Shown here piece by piece: positions 23,739 through 31,827 of a DNA stretch of 64,000 bases. The stretch is taken from the NCBI GenBank assembly GCA_963807465.1, contig CAWECB010000002.1, positions 62,001-126,000 of the forward strand, in the 5' to 3' direction. The translations under genes were made by a program, and so were the position numbers. Below the pieces are notes generated by a model. That model did not search any database and was not told the DNA's origin. It was given only the letters and a program-made list of their open reading frames with translations. Source of the DNA: CAWECB01 sp963807465. Lineage in GTDB: Bacteria; Patescibacteriota; Minisyncoccia; Minisyncoccales; Minisyncoccaceae. Every line of letters starts with the position of its first letter. Position 1 is the stretch's first letter.

Positions 23739-25649
23739 ATGGCAAAGATATTAGGCATAGACCTAGGAACAGCTATTACAAAATACGCATCTATAGTTAA
23801 CGGAGAGCCCAAGGCAGTAGAAAACAGGGAAGGATCCATACTGACTCCTTCTATCGTCGCCCAAACCAAGGGGGGCGAAAGGGTAGTCGGAATACTAGCC
23901 CAGAGGCAGGCCATTACCAATCCGACAAATACCGTTTCTTCTGTCAAAAGATTCATCGGTAGGAGATTTTCCGATCCCGAAGTCCAGAAGGAGCTGAAGC
24001 TTTTGTCTTACGAGACAAAAGAAAGAAGCGACGGAAGCGTGGAAATAAAGATGGGGGACAAGTGGTACACTCCGATCGAGATTTCGGCAATGATTCTGCA
24101 GAAAGTGAAGGCTGATGCAAAGGATAAGCTGGGAGAAGATATTAAGAATGTCGTCATAACCTGCCCGGCCAACTTTGACGATTCCCAGAGGAAAGCAACC
24201 AAGGCTGCCGGAGAGATTGCCGGATTCAACGTATTAAGAGTAATCAACGAACCGACCGCGGCCGCTCTGGCCTACGGATTCGGAAAAAAAGATGCCAAGA
24301 AAATATTGGTCTACGATTTCGGAGGCGGCACGTTCGATGTCACCATCCTTGACGTTTCTCCGGATACGGTTGAAGTACTGGCTACCGGAGGCGAGCCCCA
24401 TTTGGGAGGAAACGACTTCGACCAGAGGATAATCGACTGGCTCTTAAAGGAATTCAAAAAAGACCAGGGTATAGACCTGTCAAAGGATCCTTTGGCCTTG
24501 CAGAGATTGAAGGAAGCCTCTGAAAAGGCTAAGACTGAGCTGTCGAGTTCCTTTGAAACGAATATCAACCTTCCTTTCATCACTTCCGATACGGAAGGTC
24601 CGAAGCATTTGGATTACAAAATTTCGAGAGCCCAGTTCGATTCGATGACTAAGGACTTGGTTGACAGGTCGATTGAAAGGGTAAAGAAAACCATTGAAGA
24701 GATTAAAATCAACAAGAGTGAAATCAACGAAGTCATTCTTGTCGGAGGAACAACCTTGATTCCAGCCGTAAGGGACGCGGTAAAGGGCTTGTTCGGCAGC
24801 GAACCCAATAAATCAATCAATCCCGAGGAAGTAGTCGCCATAGGAGCGGCCATCGAAGCCGAGATACTTACTGCCAAAGAAGAAGGAAGAACCCCCGAAG
24901 GCGACATCAAGAGCGTTCTGTTATTGGATGTACTGCCCTTATCCTTGGGAATAGAAACCATGGGAGGCATCAGCACGCCGATGATCACCAAGAACACGAC
25001 CATCCCGACTTCGGGTTCGCAGGTATTCTCAACCGCAGTCGATAACCAGACATCAGTCGAGATAAACGTATTGCAGGGAGAAAGATCGATGGCCAAGGAT
25101 AATAGGTCTTTGGGAAGGTTCATCTTGGACGGCCTACCGCCGGCTCCAAGAGGCATTCCCCAGGTTGAGGTCAAGTTCGATATCGACGCCAACGGCATCT
25201 TGACCGTAGTCGCTTTGGACAAAGCGAGCAACAAGTCCCAATCCATTAAAGTGGAAGGTTCTATAGGCTTGTCTAAAGAAGACATCGAGAAGATGAAAAA
25301 GGAAGCGGAGATAAGCGCGGCCGAAGACCAGAAGAAAAGAGACCTGATTGAAGCCAAAAACATCGCCGACAATCTTATCTACAGTTCGGAAAAAATATTG
25401 AAAGACAATGGCGACAAGATCCAGGTCGAGGCCAAAAAAGAGGTCGAGGACAAGATAAACGAATTGAAAAAAGTCAAGGAGAGTGATAACATGGAGGAGA
25501 TAAAAGCAAAAACCGAACAATTATCGCAAGCCATTCAAAAATCGGCGCAGCAGATGTACAATCAGGGAAAACAAGAGGGACCAACTCCGAACGAAAGGAC
25601 CCGAAAGACGCACCCGAGGCCGAAACCGAAGAAGGAAAATAATCAATGA
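23739..25649 (+). CDS. dnaK: Molecular chaperone DnaK (Hsp70)
   Basis: The 636-residue Hsp70 has the ATPase start ILGIDLGTAITKYA, phosphate loops VYDFGGGTFDVTILD and VILVGGTTLIPAVRDAV, the linker VLLLDVLPLSLGIETMGG and the substrate domain with VLQGERSMAKDNRSLG. The C-terminal tail in the printed frame is basic (RKTHPRPKPKKENNQ). A two-base shift gives the normal acidic tail DPKDAPEAETEEGK with a stop at 25642, so a frameshift near 25590 is likely. It is under a CIRCE operator. The dnaJ gene follows 55 bp later. Confidence 0.95.
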   Translation: MAKILGIDLGTAITKYASIVNGEPKAVENREGSILTPSIVAQTKGGERVVGILAQRQAITNPTNTVSSVKRFIGRRFSDPEVQKELKLLSYETKERSDGSVEIKMGDKWYTPIEISAMILQKVKADAKDKLGEDIKNVVITCPANFDDSQRKATKAAGEIAGFNVLRVINEPTAAALAYGFGKKDAKKILVYDFGGGTFDVTILDVSPDTVEVLATGGEPHLGGNDFDQRIIDWLLKEFKKDQGIDLSKDPLALQRLKEASEKAKTELSSSFETNINLPFITSDTEGPKHLDYKISRAQFDSMTKDLVDRSIERVKKTIEEIKINKSEINEVILVGGTTLIPAVRDAVKGLFGSEPNKSINPEEVVAIGAAIEAEILTAKEEGRTPEGDIKSVLLLDVLPLSLGIETMGGISTPMITKNTTIPTSGSQVFSTAVDNQTSVEINVLQGERSMAKDNRSLGRFILDGLPPAPRGIPQVEVKFDIDANGILTVVALDKASNKSQSIKVEGSIGLSKEDIEKMKKEAEISAAEDQKKRDLIEAKNIADNLIYSSEKILKDNGDKIQVEAKKEVEDKINELKKVKESDNMEEIKAKTEQLSQAIQKSAQQMYNQGKQEGPTPNERTRKTHPRPKPKKENNQ

Positions 25650-25704
25650 GAATGAATAAGAATGGCAAAATCGCTTGATTTTGTCTTTCTTATTCATTTC
25701 GAAT

Positions 25705-26795
25705 ATGCAAAAAGACTATTACAAGGTCCTGGGAATCAACAAGACTGCCTCGCCGGAGGAAATAAAGAAGGCTTATTACAAGCTGGCCCACGAGCATCAT
25801 CCCGACAAAAAGGGAGGGAATGAGGCTAAGTTCAAAGAGGTAAACGAGGCTTACCAGGTTTTGTCTGATAAAGATAAAAGAGCCCAGTACGACCGATTCG
25901 GAACATCCTTTAACGGAGCTGGCGGTAATGCCCAGGGGTTCGGCGGATTCAATAATGCTAACGTCAACTGGGAAGACATCATGGGAGACTTCGGAGGAAT
26001 AGAAGACATCTTCGACATGTTCGGAGGCGGATTCGGCGGACAGAGAGCCAGAACGGAAGACGTAAGGAGGGGAGCCGATCTCGAAGTGGCCTAGAATTGG
26101 ATCTGGAATCAATCCTCAATCCCCAGAAAAGGGAGATATGGATGAATAAGAGCATCAAGTGTTCGAGGTGCAGCGGAAGCGGGGCCGAGCCGGGAACCAA
26201 GACCAAGGAATGTTTTTCCTGCAGGGGAACGGGCCGGGTTCAGCAAATCAAGAAAACCATCTTGGGAACTTTCAGCCAGTACACCGTCTGTCCCGAATGC
26301 CACGGGGAAGGGATGAAGCCTGAAAAACCCTGCAATGTCTGCCGCGGGGAAGGAAGGATAACAAAAGAAGAAAAGATAGAGATAAACATTCCGGCCGGAG
26401 TTGACAATAACCAGATAATCAAGGTAAAAGGGAAAGGTGAGGCTGGTAAAAGAGGCGGAGAAGCGGGGGATTTGTACGTAAGAATCTTCGTTAAGCCGCA
26501 TCCGATCTTCCAGAGGAAAGGAGACGACATATATTTAACCGAAAAAATATCTTTTTCAATGGCCTCTCTGGGAGATAGCATGAAGATACCGACTCTGGAC
26601 GGAGAAAAGATAACTATTAAAATCCCTGCGGGGATAGAATCGGGAAAGACTCTAAAGATTTCCAAAGAGGGAATTCCTCATTTTTCCAGCATCGGTAGGG
26701 GAAACCTATACGTCAAATTGAACATCAATACCCCGGACAGACTCACAAAAAAACAGAAAGATCTGCTTGAACAATTAAAGAAGGAGGGATTATAG
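25705..26795 (+). CDS. dnaJ: Chaperone DnaJ (type I Hsp40), one apparent frameshift
   Basis: The co-chaperone stimulates the DnaK ATPase. The J-domain (residues 1-65) has DYYKVLGINKTASPEEIKKAYYKLA and the HPD triad, followed by a Gly/Phe-rich region. The frame then breaks near 26090; adding one base after GTGG gives VGLELDLESILN and continues into four zinc motifs (CSRCSGSG, CFSCRGTG, CPECHGEG, CNVCRGEG) and the C-terminal substrate domains. The total is about 363 residues, normal for type I DnaJ. The ATG at 25705 is the start; earlier codons lie in the dnaK-dnaJ gap. Confidence 0.9.
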
Positions 26796-26805
26796 GCCCT
26801 CGTAC

Positions 26806-26881
26806 GCCCCAATAGCTCAGTTGGTAGAGCAACAACCTTTTAAGTTGAAGGTCACAGGTTCGAATCCTGTTTGGGGCACCA
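26806..26881 (+). tRNA. tRNA-Lys (anticodon TTT)
   Basis: Acceptor arms GCCCCAA and TTGGGGC pair fully. The D-arm reads AGCTCAGTTGGTAGAGC, the anticodon loop is CTTTTAA and the T-arm is CAGGTTCGAATCCTG. The 3' CCA is encoded (26879-26881). There is one A-A mismatch at the outer anticodon-stem pair. Confidence 0.95.
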
Positions 26882-26898
26882 AGATTTAACTTTTTTAC

Positions 26899-26920
26899 GG
26901 TTCGCATTCCACTTACCGAG
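26899..26920 (+). repeat. Intergenic repeat copy (CCACTTACCGAG core)
   Basis: GGTTCGCATT is followed by CCACTTACCGAG, slightly shorter than the consensus. It lies between tRNA-Lys and the 27002 gene. Confidence 0.65.
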
Positions 26921-26931
26921 ATTCTAATTTA

Positions 26932-26995
26932 TTGACACTTTCTTACAGCTAGGCTATATTTTAGGCAACCAAATCCGGTCAGATTTGGCGGAGGT
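26932..26995 (+). promoter_or_regulatory. Promoter, leader hairpin and SD of the 27002 gene
   Basis: TTGACA (26932-26937) and TATATT (26955-26960) are spaced 17 bp. CCAAATC (26969-26975) and GATTTGG (26982-26988) form a 7-bp hairpin directly before the SD GGAGGT (26990-26995). Confidence 0.7.
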
Positions 26996-27001
26996 TTCAA
27001 G

Positions 27002-27637
27002 ATGGAATGGTACATTTCAATCATAATAGCAGTCGTAGCAGGGCTGCTCTTCGGACATGCAACTCGAAACAAACGGGAAAACGAAAAAATCAACTTTGCC
27101 GTATTTTTCATAATCGCAATTCTGTCATTCTTCCTCACATGGTGGATGCCCCTTTTGATTACCATATTGTGCGCAATAGCCTATGGTATCTACAGCGAGT
27201 CGGGATGGAAAGGATTAGCCGGATTCATCGCAGTAGGAATCATATTCATTGCAGCTTATCACTTTATTCCGGCCACGACGGAGATAGCGCCGATTGGCAA
27301 CACGAGCTTGATCGCCTTGCATGGTAATTTCGGGTCCGACGGAAGCTTTTTCTTGGGATGCGGTGATATCGGAGGCAACATCTACTATACCTACAGTTAC
27401 ATGCAAGGGACGGAACTTATCCAGGGAGTAATTGAAAAGAATGAAAGCGTCCACGTTTATCCCAATAGGACGGACGAAAGAGCATATATTTACCGATACC
27501 GATCACTCGATGTCAGAAACCTATCGCCGTGGTACATCCAAATCTTTTTCTACGGAACCGATGAAAAAATAGAAAAAGATAGCTGGATAGACATTTCCAT
27601 ACCGCCAGACAGTATTATCCAGGGCGTAAAGGTTTAA
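27002..27637 (+). CDS. Orphan membrane protein with an external C-terminal domain
   Basis: The 211-residue protein has about three N-terminal hydrophobic segments (residues 4-20, 33-62, 72-90) and then a soluble domain of roughly 115 residues with many aromatic and glycine residues (HGNFGSDGSFFLGCGDIGGNIYYTYSY). I do not recognise the family. It is a single-gene unit with its own promoter, SD and terminator, bounded by two copies of the intergenic repeat. Confidence 0.6.
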   Translation: MEWYISIIIAVVAGLLFGHATRNKRENEKINFAVFFIIAILSFFLTWWMPLLITILCAIAYGIYSESGWKGLAGFIAVGIIFIAAYHFIPATTEIAPIGNTSLIALHGNFGSDGSFFLGCGDIGGNIYYTYSYMQGTELIQGVIEKNESVHVYPNRTDERAYIYRYRSLDVRNLSPWYIQIFFYGTDEKIEKDSWIDISIPPDSIIQGVKV

Positions 27638-27694
27638 TCTGCGCATCTCTCTAACCACGAAACTATATTAGTCTTTTAAAAAAGACTACATAAG

Positions 27695-27723
27695 GGTGTC
27701 TTCTGCCAGACACCTCTTTTTTT
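27695..27723 (+). terminator. Intrinsic terminator
   Basis: GGTGTC and GACACC pair around an 8-nt loop and are followed by seven T residues. Confidence 0.8.
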
Positions 27724-27740
27724 ATACATAATCCAGCATT

Positions 27741-27772
27741 AAAATGGTTCCCAGTTCGTCCCACTTACCGAG
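27741..27772 (+). repeat. Intergenic repeat copy (CCACTTACCGAG core)
   Basis: AAAATGGTTCCCAGTTCG is followed by TCCCACTTACCGAG. It is the copy closest to the consensus and lies just after a terminator. Confidence 0.75.
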
Positions 27773-27843
27773 CAAATTCAAGATCGACTTCTAGTTAGTT
27801 TTTGTTTATGATATAATAATCCTAAGATAATAAATAAAAAAAT

Positions 27844-27999
27844 ATGGTAAGAGGAAATTTTATTGGTGCGGCGATTGTTGCAATAATTTACACGGTTTAT
27901 ATTTTAATAAATCCCCCTGCAACAAAATGGCAAACAGTGTTGGTATTGGTGGTTCTTAACGCATTAACTATCGTATTGATGGCTTTTGCATTCAAATAA
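27844..27999 (+). CDS. Small two-helix membrane protein
   Basis: This 51-residue protein has two hydrophobic segments (about residues 6-22 and 31-50) joined by NPPATKWQT. It starts at ATG 27844 after an A-rich leader with a TATAAT box at 27812-27817. Repeat copies lie on both sides, the downstream one only 1 bp after the stop. The function is unknown. Confidence 0.5.
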   Translation: MVRGNFIGAAIVAIIYTVYILINPPATKWQTVLVLVVLNALTIVLMAFAFK

Positions 28000-28000
28000 A

Positions 28001-28028
28001 CGTGTTCCAAGTTCGTCCCACTTACCGA
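28001..28028 (+). repeat. Intergenic repeat copy (CCACTTACCGAG core)
   Basis: GTTCCAAGTTCGTCCCACTT is followed by ACCGA. It begins directly after the stop codon of the small gene. Confidence 0.75.
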
Positions 28029-28055
28029 CCAAATAATTTATAATAAAAAACACTA

Positions 28056-28814
28056 TTAATATTTATTAAATAGTGCTTTTCTTGTTGCCATTCTTTTTCC
28101 AATTTGCGGAGCAGAGGACTGAAAAAGATTGTAAATTTCTTTTATCAAGTCGTAAATATCTACTTCGTTTCTTTGGAATAAATAACTCCATTTTTTAGTG
28201 CCAGTAATGTGTATACAATTATTCTTCTCGTTTTTTAATCGACCACAATTAAGATCTAAAAGGCTTTCTTCGAATCCTTTAATATTGTTCTTAAAGAAAT
28301 TTTCCTGTATTTCATCAAAGCCGATGATTCTATGCAAGAGATTATTTTTGAACAATAACCTTAGACTCGTTGTTCTGCCTAGGCCATCGTAGTTTTCATC
28401 CTTTCCGCGATAAGATAAAGTTATTTCCTCGCTGTAGTTTTGGGGATCGCTTAAGGCGTCGGCAACAGCTTCTAAGTCTCTTGTTTCTGTACAATCATGG
28501 AACCAGTTGTTCTTAAAGAAGACTCCGGGAAGAAGAGTTCGCCGATAAGAGAAAACTAATCGGGATACTCTCAAGTCTCCATATTTTATTGTATATTCAA
28601 AACTTGGAGGACGACTATCCGTAGAGCATCCTATGTGAAAAAGACAAACAAAATCGGGAATTAGCTTTTCTAAGAAATGGACTACCTGTCCTTTCTCGAT
28701 AACTAGATCAAATCTAGTTTGTTCATGCCACCTCCTTAATTTAATTGCTTTCATTAATCCGGAGGAGCAACTTTCCGATATCTCAAATCTAATTAAGTCA
28801 TCGTTTTGGGTCAT
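28056..28814 (-). CDS. Orphan soluble protein, unknown function
   Basis: The 252-residue protein has no signal peptide or membrane segment and is rich in charged and aromatic residues. It has an alternating strand pattern in the first half (SFEYTIKYGDLRVSRLVFSYRR) and several Phe-Lys-Asn stretches. I do not recognise a family. It is the only minus-strand gene among the repeat-bounded orphan genes. GGAGTG lies upstream of the ATG. A palindrome overlaps its promoter, so it is probably regulated. Confidence 0.6.
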   Translation of the reverse strand: MTQNDDLIRFEISESCSSGLMKAIKLRRWHEQTRFDLVIEKGQVVHFLEKLIPDFVCLFHIGCSTDSRPPSFEYTIKYGDLRVSRLVFSYRRTLLPGVFFKNNWFHDCTETRDLEAVADALSDPQNYSEEITLSYRGKDENYDGLGRTTSLRLLFKNNLLHRIIGFDEIQENFFKNNIKGFEESLLDLNCGRLKNEKNNCIHITGTKKWSYLFQRNEVDIYDLIKEIYNLFQSSAPQIGKRMATRKALFNKY

Positions 28815-28858
28815 AATTGTTTCACTCCATATGAATTTTCAAATAACTATAAGATTTG

Positions 28859-28892
28859 TCATTAATATATAATATATTAATGATTTTGTCAA
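28859..28892 (-). promoter_or_regulatory. Promoter with a perfect 11-bp palindrome (operator)
   Basis: On the minus strand TTGACA (28887-28892) and TATATT (28864-28869) are spaced 17 bp. TCATTAATATA (28859-28869) and TATATTAATGA (28873-28883) are perfect inverted 11-mers with a 3-bp centre, covering the -10 and most of the spacer. This is an operator-like arrangement. Confidence 0.7.
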
Positions 28893-28930
28893 AATTACTT
28901 CGATGTGTAAAATTGTTATTAATTTGATTC

Positions 28931-28962
28931 AAAAAGGTTCTTAGTTTGTCCCACTTACCGAG
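28931..28962 (+). repeat. Intergenic repeat copy (CCACTTACCGAG core)
   Basis: AAAAAGGTTCTTAGTTTG is followed by TCCCACTTACCGAG. It lies between the divergent 28056 and 29068 genes. Confidence 0.75.
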
Positions 28963-29067
28963 TTAATAATCTCGAAATTTAACTCTCCAGGGACTTGACT
29001 TTTATAATAGAAAACATAAGCTTATTAAAGAGAGGAAAGTAGTTCTTTCTCAAATTGGAGGTAAACA

Positions 29068-29538
29068 ATGTCTAATGATGATTTAAAAGAGTTTTTCGCT
29101 GTAACAACGACCTCATTATACAAGGTTGTTGCCCTTGGCGAAAAGGACTGCCCATACATTGAAAAGATTGCCCTTAATGGAGACAGTAAGATTCCTGTCG
29201 GAACCAAGATTGGTGATGCACCAATGCTCGCGGTAGCAAACTACTTACAGTTCTACTATCCGGAAGGCCACAGCCTGCTTTCTCCCCAAACATCTGAGGT
29301 GCGCGAACTTGAAAGGGTCAATACGATGTGGTGGAGAATGGGAACGTCATCAATCGTAGCCCTTTTCCTGAAAGAGGAAGAAGCCTGGTCTTGTTTTAAC
29401 CGGCCAGAATTGCTACCTTGCGACCAGCGCTGGATTGATAAAACGAAGGAGGTTCTTGAAAGAATCGGCGATAACCATCCCAATGTCACAGTTTGTCATT
29501 GGCGAGATCTTTCTTTGTTGCCCGTCCAAAATTCATGA
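29068..29538 (+). CDS. Orphan soluble protein, unknown function
   Basis: The 156-residue cytosolic protein begins MSNDDLKEFFAVTTTSLYKV and contains a tryptophan-rich middle (TMWWRMGTSSIVALFLKEEEAW) and three cysteines. I do not recognise a family. The start is set by GGAGGT 7 nt upstream. A hairpin terminator follows, and repeat copies flank the unit. Confidence 0.6.
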   Translation: MSNDDLKEFFAVTTTSLYKVVALGEKDCPYIEKIALNGDSKIPVGTKIGDAPMLAVANYLQFYYPEGHSLLSPQTSEVRELERVNTMWWRMGTSSIVALFLKEEEAWSCFNRPELLPCDQRWIDKTKEVLERIGDNHPNVTVCHWRDLSLLPVQNS

Positions 29539-29540
29539 GA

Positions 29541-29571
29541 TCTATTTAAACAAATAGACCTCTTTTTTATG
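29541..29571 (+). terminator. Intrinsic terminator
   Basis: TCTATTT and AAATAGA form a perfect 7-bp stem with loop AAAC, followed by CCTCTTTTTT. Confidence 0.75.
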
Positions 29572-29585
29572 GCCAATTCGACCCT

Positions 29586-29618
29586 AAAAAAGGTTCCCAG
29601 CTTGGCCCACTTATCGAG
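29586..29618 (+). repeat. Intergenic repeat copy (CCACTTATCGAG variant)
   Basis: AAAAAGGTTCCCAGCTTGG is followed by CCCACTTATCGAG. It lies after the terminator of the 29068 gene. Confidence 0.7.
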
Positions 29619-29645
29619 CTTTGTATTGTATCTTTATGCCTCAAA

Positions 29646-29677
29646 CAAAAAAGACCCTTTCGGGCCCTTTTGTTTTT
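29646..29677. terminator. Bidirectional terminator between convergent genes
   Basis: AAAAAAGACCC and GGGCCCTTTTG pair imperfectly around TTTC, with A- and T-runs on the two sides. It can stop transcripts from either strand and mainly serves the minus-strand SIMPL gene. Confidence 0.6.
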
Positions 29678-30422
29678 ACTTCACCGAGTAGGTGATTGTA
29701 ACTGTCGAAGTAATCTTGTTCTGTCCCATCTCAATCGAGGGGGTAACAGAAGAGAGTGCTTTCATATCCGCCACTCCAGCACCGTAAGAAGTATTGTATA
29801 TCGGGGTAGGATATGTGCCTTCCGAGAAATTGATTATCTTGCCCAACTTGATACCAAGCTCCTTTTCAAGAGTATTGGCCTTAGCTTTAGCATCTTTTAT
29901 AGCCAGAGTCTTGGCTTGCTCCTTAACCGCGTCATCGTTATCAACTATGAAAGACAGGCTACTTATATCGTTAGCCCCTAAAGACGTTGCGTTGGAAATT
30001 ATGTCTCCCACTTTCGACAGATCCCTTATCTTCACTTCCAGGGTCTGGCTGATCTGGTATCCGTCCAGATTCCTTTTCCCGGTTCTTTGTTCGTAAGAAT
30101 AGACGGGGGAAATATTGAAGTTTATCGTCTTTATGTCATTTTCTGCTACACCTCCCGCACCTTTAATGTAACTGAGTATGCCATTCATCTTCTGGCCGTT
30201 TTCGTTTGTAGCCTTGGAAAGGTCTTTATCCTGCGTCACGACAGATATGTCTACCAGCCCGATGTCGGGAGTGACATACACGTCCCCAGTGCCGGTTACG
30301 GTGATGACGTCGTTTTCATTCGGATTCATTTTATCTTTTACGAGAGACAAAAAGAAGACTATCACGACTATCATCAGAACGAAGACCAGGAATTGGAAAA
30401 ATTTGTTCTCTAATATTTTCAT
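29676..30422 (-). CDS. SIMPL-domain (DUF541) membrane-anchored protein
   Basis: The 248-residue protein has one N-terminal membrane helix (residues 8-27) and an external SIMPL domain: ITVTGTGDVYVTPDIGLVDISV, then GYQISQTLEVKIRDLSKVGDII, AIKDAKAKANTLEKELGIKLG and a closing VTITYSVK. SIMPL proteins (BP26/OMP28 type) are envelope-stress or ring-forming surface proteins of uncertain role. ATG 30422 (MKILENKFF) is chosen over upstream codons that run into the anti-sigma gene. It is the last gene of the sigma operon, 10 bp after the anti-sigma gene. Confidence 0.82.
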   Translation of the reverse strand: MKILENKFFQFLVFVLMIVVIVFFLSLVKDKMNPNENDVITVTGTGDVYVTPDIGLVDISVVTQDKDLSKATNENGQKMNGILSYIKGAGGVAENDIKTINFNISPVYSYEQRTGKRNLDGYQISQTLEVKIRDLSKVGDIISNATSLGANDISSLSFIVDNDDAVKEQAKTLAIKDAKAKANTLEKELGIKLGKIINFSEGTYPTPIYNTSYGAGVADMKALSSVTPSIEMGQNKITSTVTITYSVK

Positions 30423-30432
30423 ATGTTTTATG

Positions 30433-30840
30433 TTATTTATTATTATATACTTCAGACTGAACGAGGACGTTCCTATCGTTAAAATAGAAGACGGTTCTCG
30501 TGTCATCTTCGACCATTTGTAAAGCGTTAGTCCCCGAGCCTTCGGTTGTTATGGGACTGACATTTTTATTATTCGCCAGCTTGGCGTAAAAAGTCTCGTT
30601 AGAAGGAGCGGTTGCTGTATTGCCACTATTGGCGCTACCTCCTCCCGCCAGGTTGAGCGTAAAAACCAGGAGTATCGACGAAAAAGCAATAGAGGAAAGG
30701 GTGAGCTTCCAATCCCATGATTCTTTTTCCTCGTTAAAATACCTGTTTTTCATTAAAACGCTCCTCAGCTTGCTTTTGTGCTGGTTTAATTCTATTTTAT
30801 CCTTATTCGCCTTTTGAAACAATTCTTCAACGGTTTTCAT
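30433..30840 (-). CDS. Probable membrane anti-sigma factor
   Basis: The 135-residue single-pass protein has a charged N-terminal cytoplasmic half (about residues 1-45), one membrane helix (about 46-65) and an external C-terminal half. Its start overlaps the ECF sigma gene by 4 bp (ATGA). This coupling and topology are those of an anti-sigma factor. No zinc-binding anti-sigma motif (HxxxCxxC) is visible, so the call depends mainly on context. Confidence 0.6.
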   Translation of the reverse strand: MKTVEELFQKANKDKIELNQHKSKLRSVLMKNRYFNEEKESWDWKLTLSSIAFSSILLVFTLNLAGGGSANSGNTATAPSNETFYAKLANNKNVSPITTEGSGTNALQMVEDDTRTVFYFNDRNVLVQSEVYNNK

Positions 30841-31427
30841 ATGCTTTCTAAGAATTTATTGGCATCGTCTTTAAGGATCAGTTTCAGCTCCTCCTTCGCT
30901 CTCTTGCAATAAACCCTGATCGTAGACTCGTTCTTATCGACTATCCCGGATATCTCTTCATAGGAGAGTTCCTCGAAATACCTCAGATGGATTATGTCCT
31001 GGTAAATCGGCTTCAGCTGCCTGATCGCTTTGTTCAATATCAAGAGATACTTATCATTGTCTATCTTCCTTTCTATTTCTTCGGCCGCCTTGCTGTCATC
31101 TCCGGGTTCGAATAGATTGTCTTCGTCGTCTAAGGTTAGCCTGTATCTATTCTGCTTCCTGAAGTACTGGTTTATTTCGTTCGTAGCTATCTTGAATACC
31201 CAAGCGGTAAAGCTGAATGGCCCGCTCCTCCATTCAAAGTTTTCGAGGTTTTTCAATATTTTCAAGAACACGTTCGATGTTATGTCCTTAGCGTATTCGA
31301 CATCCAAGGTCCTCCTAAAAACGTAATTAAGGACTTTCTCGTAATACAAATCGAACAATCGGCCGAATGCCTCCCTATCTTTGTTTTGCGATTTTTCCAC
31401 CAGGTCTTTTATTTCACCTTCTTCCAT
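30837..31427 (-). CDS. ECF-type RNA polymerase sigma factor
   Basis: The 196-residue protein has sigma region 2 (FGRLFDLYYEKVLNYVFRRTLDVEYAKDITSNVFLKILKNL, then FTAWVFKIATNEINQYFRK) and region 4 (IRQLKPIYQDIIHLRYFEELSYEEISGIVDKNESTIRVYCKRAKEEL). ATG 31427 (MEEGEIKDL) is preferred over the codons six residues earlier because the alignment with ECF proteins starts there. It heads an operon with the anti-sigma and SIMPL genes and is divergent from the 31514 gene. Confidence 0.9.
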   Translation of the reverse strand: MEEGEIKDLVEKSQNKDREAFGRLFDLYYEKVLNYVFRRTLDVEYAKDITSNVFLKILKNLENFEWRSGPFSFTAWVFKIATNEINQYFRKQNRYRLTLDDEDNLFEPGDDSKAAEEIERKIDNDKYLLILNKAIRQLKPIYQDIIHLRYFEELSYEEISGIVDKNESTIRVYCKRAKEELKLILKDDANKFLESI

Positions 31428-31466
31428 ATACTTATTATAATACATTGAGAGGATTTTTGTTACTCC

Positions 31467-31494
31467 TTGACACTTGACGGTGTCCGTATATAAT
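31467..31494 (+). promoter_or_regulatory. Promoter of the 31514 gene
   Basis: TTGACA (31467-31472) and TATAAT (31489-31494) are spaced 16 bp, a near-consensus promoter in the gap to the divergent sigma operon. Confidence 0.75.
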
Positions 31495-31513
31495 AACGAA
31501 AGAAGGTGTTACC

Positions 31514-31765
31514 TTGAAAAAAGAAAATGGCGGACTGCTAGGAATATTCTGTTCCCGGCGCAAGCAAGAAGAACCCGAAGAAGACAAGTATGGCAACATA
31601 GCCATGCTTAGGGATTTGTATCAAAAATACTGCTGTCCGGTATGTTCGCCCAAAGGACCGACCGGATTCCTTGTCTATAAGGACGAAACTATGAAAACCC
31701 TAATCTGTGAAAAGTGCGGATTCGAAAAACCTACCCCCGAGGTAGAACAGACCAAAGCTGCGTGA
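31514..31765 (+). CDS. Small zinc-ribbon protein
   Basis: The 83-residue protein has CPVC and CEKC pairs about 25 residues apart (YCCPVCSPKGP..., TLICEKCGFEKP), a zinc-ribbon arrangement, after a charged N-terminus. The start is TTG 31514 with GAAGGTG upstream; no in-frame ATG fits. The stop codon lies inside the terminator stem. The function is unknown. Confidence 0.6.
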   Translation: MKKENGGLLGIFCSRRKQEEPEEDKYGNIAMLRDLYQKYCCPVCSPKGPTGFLVYKDETMKTLICEKCGFEKPTPEVEQTKAA

Positions 31766-31781
31766 CAATCACGCTTCTTTT
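31760..31781 (+). terminator. Intrinsic terminator overlapping the stop codon
   Basis: GCGTGA and TCACGC form a perfect 6-bp stem around CAA, followed by TTC and seven T residues. The TGA stop at 31763-31765 is part of the stem. Confidence 0.8.
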
Positions 31782-31827
31782 TTTATCATTGAAAAAAACC
31801 TGAAAATACCCTAATATCCTATTATAG

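Noticed and set aside
24614..25372. 252-codon minus-strand frame inside dnaK
   Set aside because: Antisense frames in dnaK are common by-products of its codon pattern. There is no promoter or homology.
26899..29618. Integron cassette array with attC sites
   Set aside because: The repeats lack the attC R'/R'' GTTRRRY-RYYYAAC pairs and fold, and no integron integrase is nearby. The cassette-like order is reported without that claim.
30423..30506. N-terminal extension of the SIMPL protein
   Set aside because: The upstream codons overlap the end of the anti-sigma gene, and MKILENKFF begins directly before the membrane helix.
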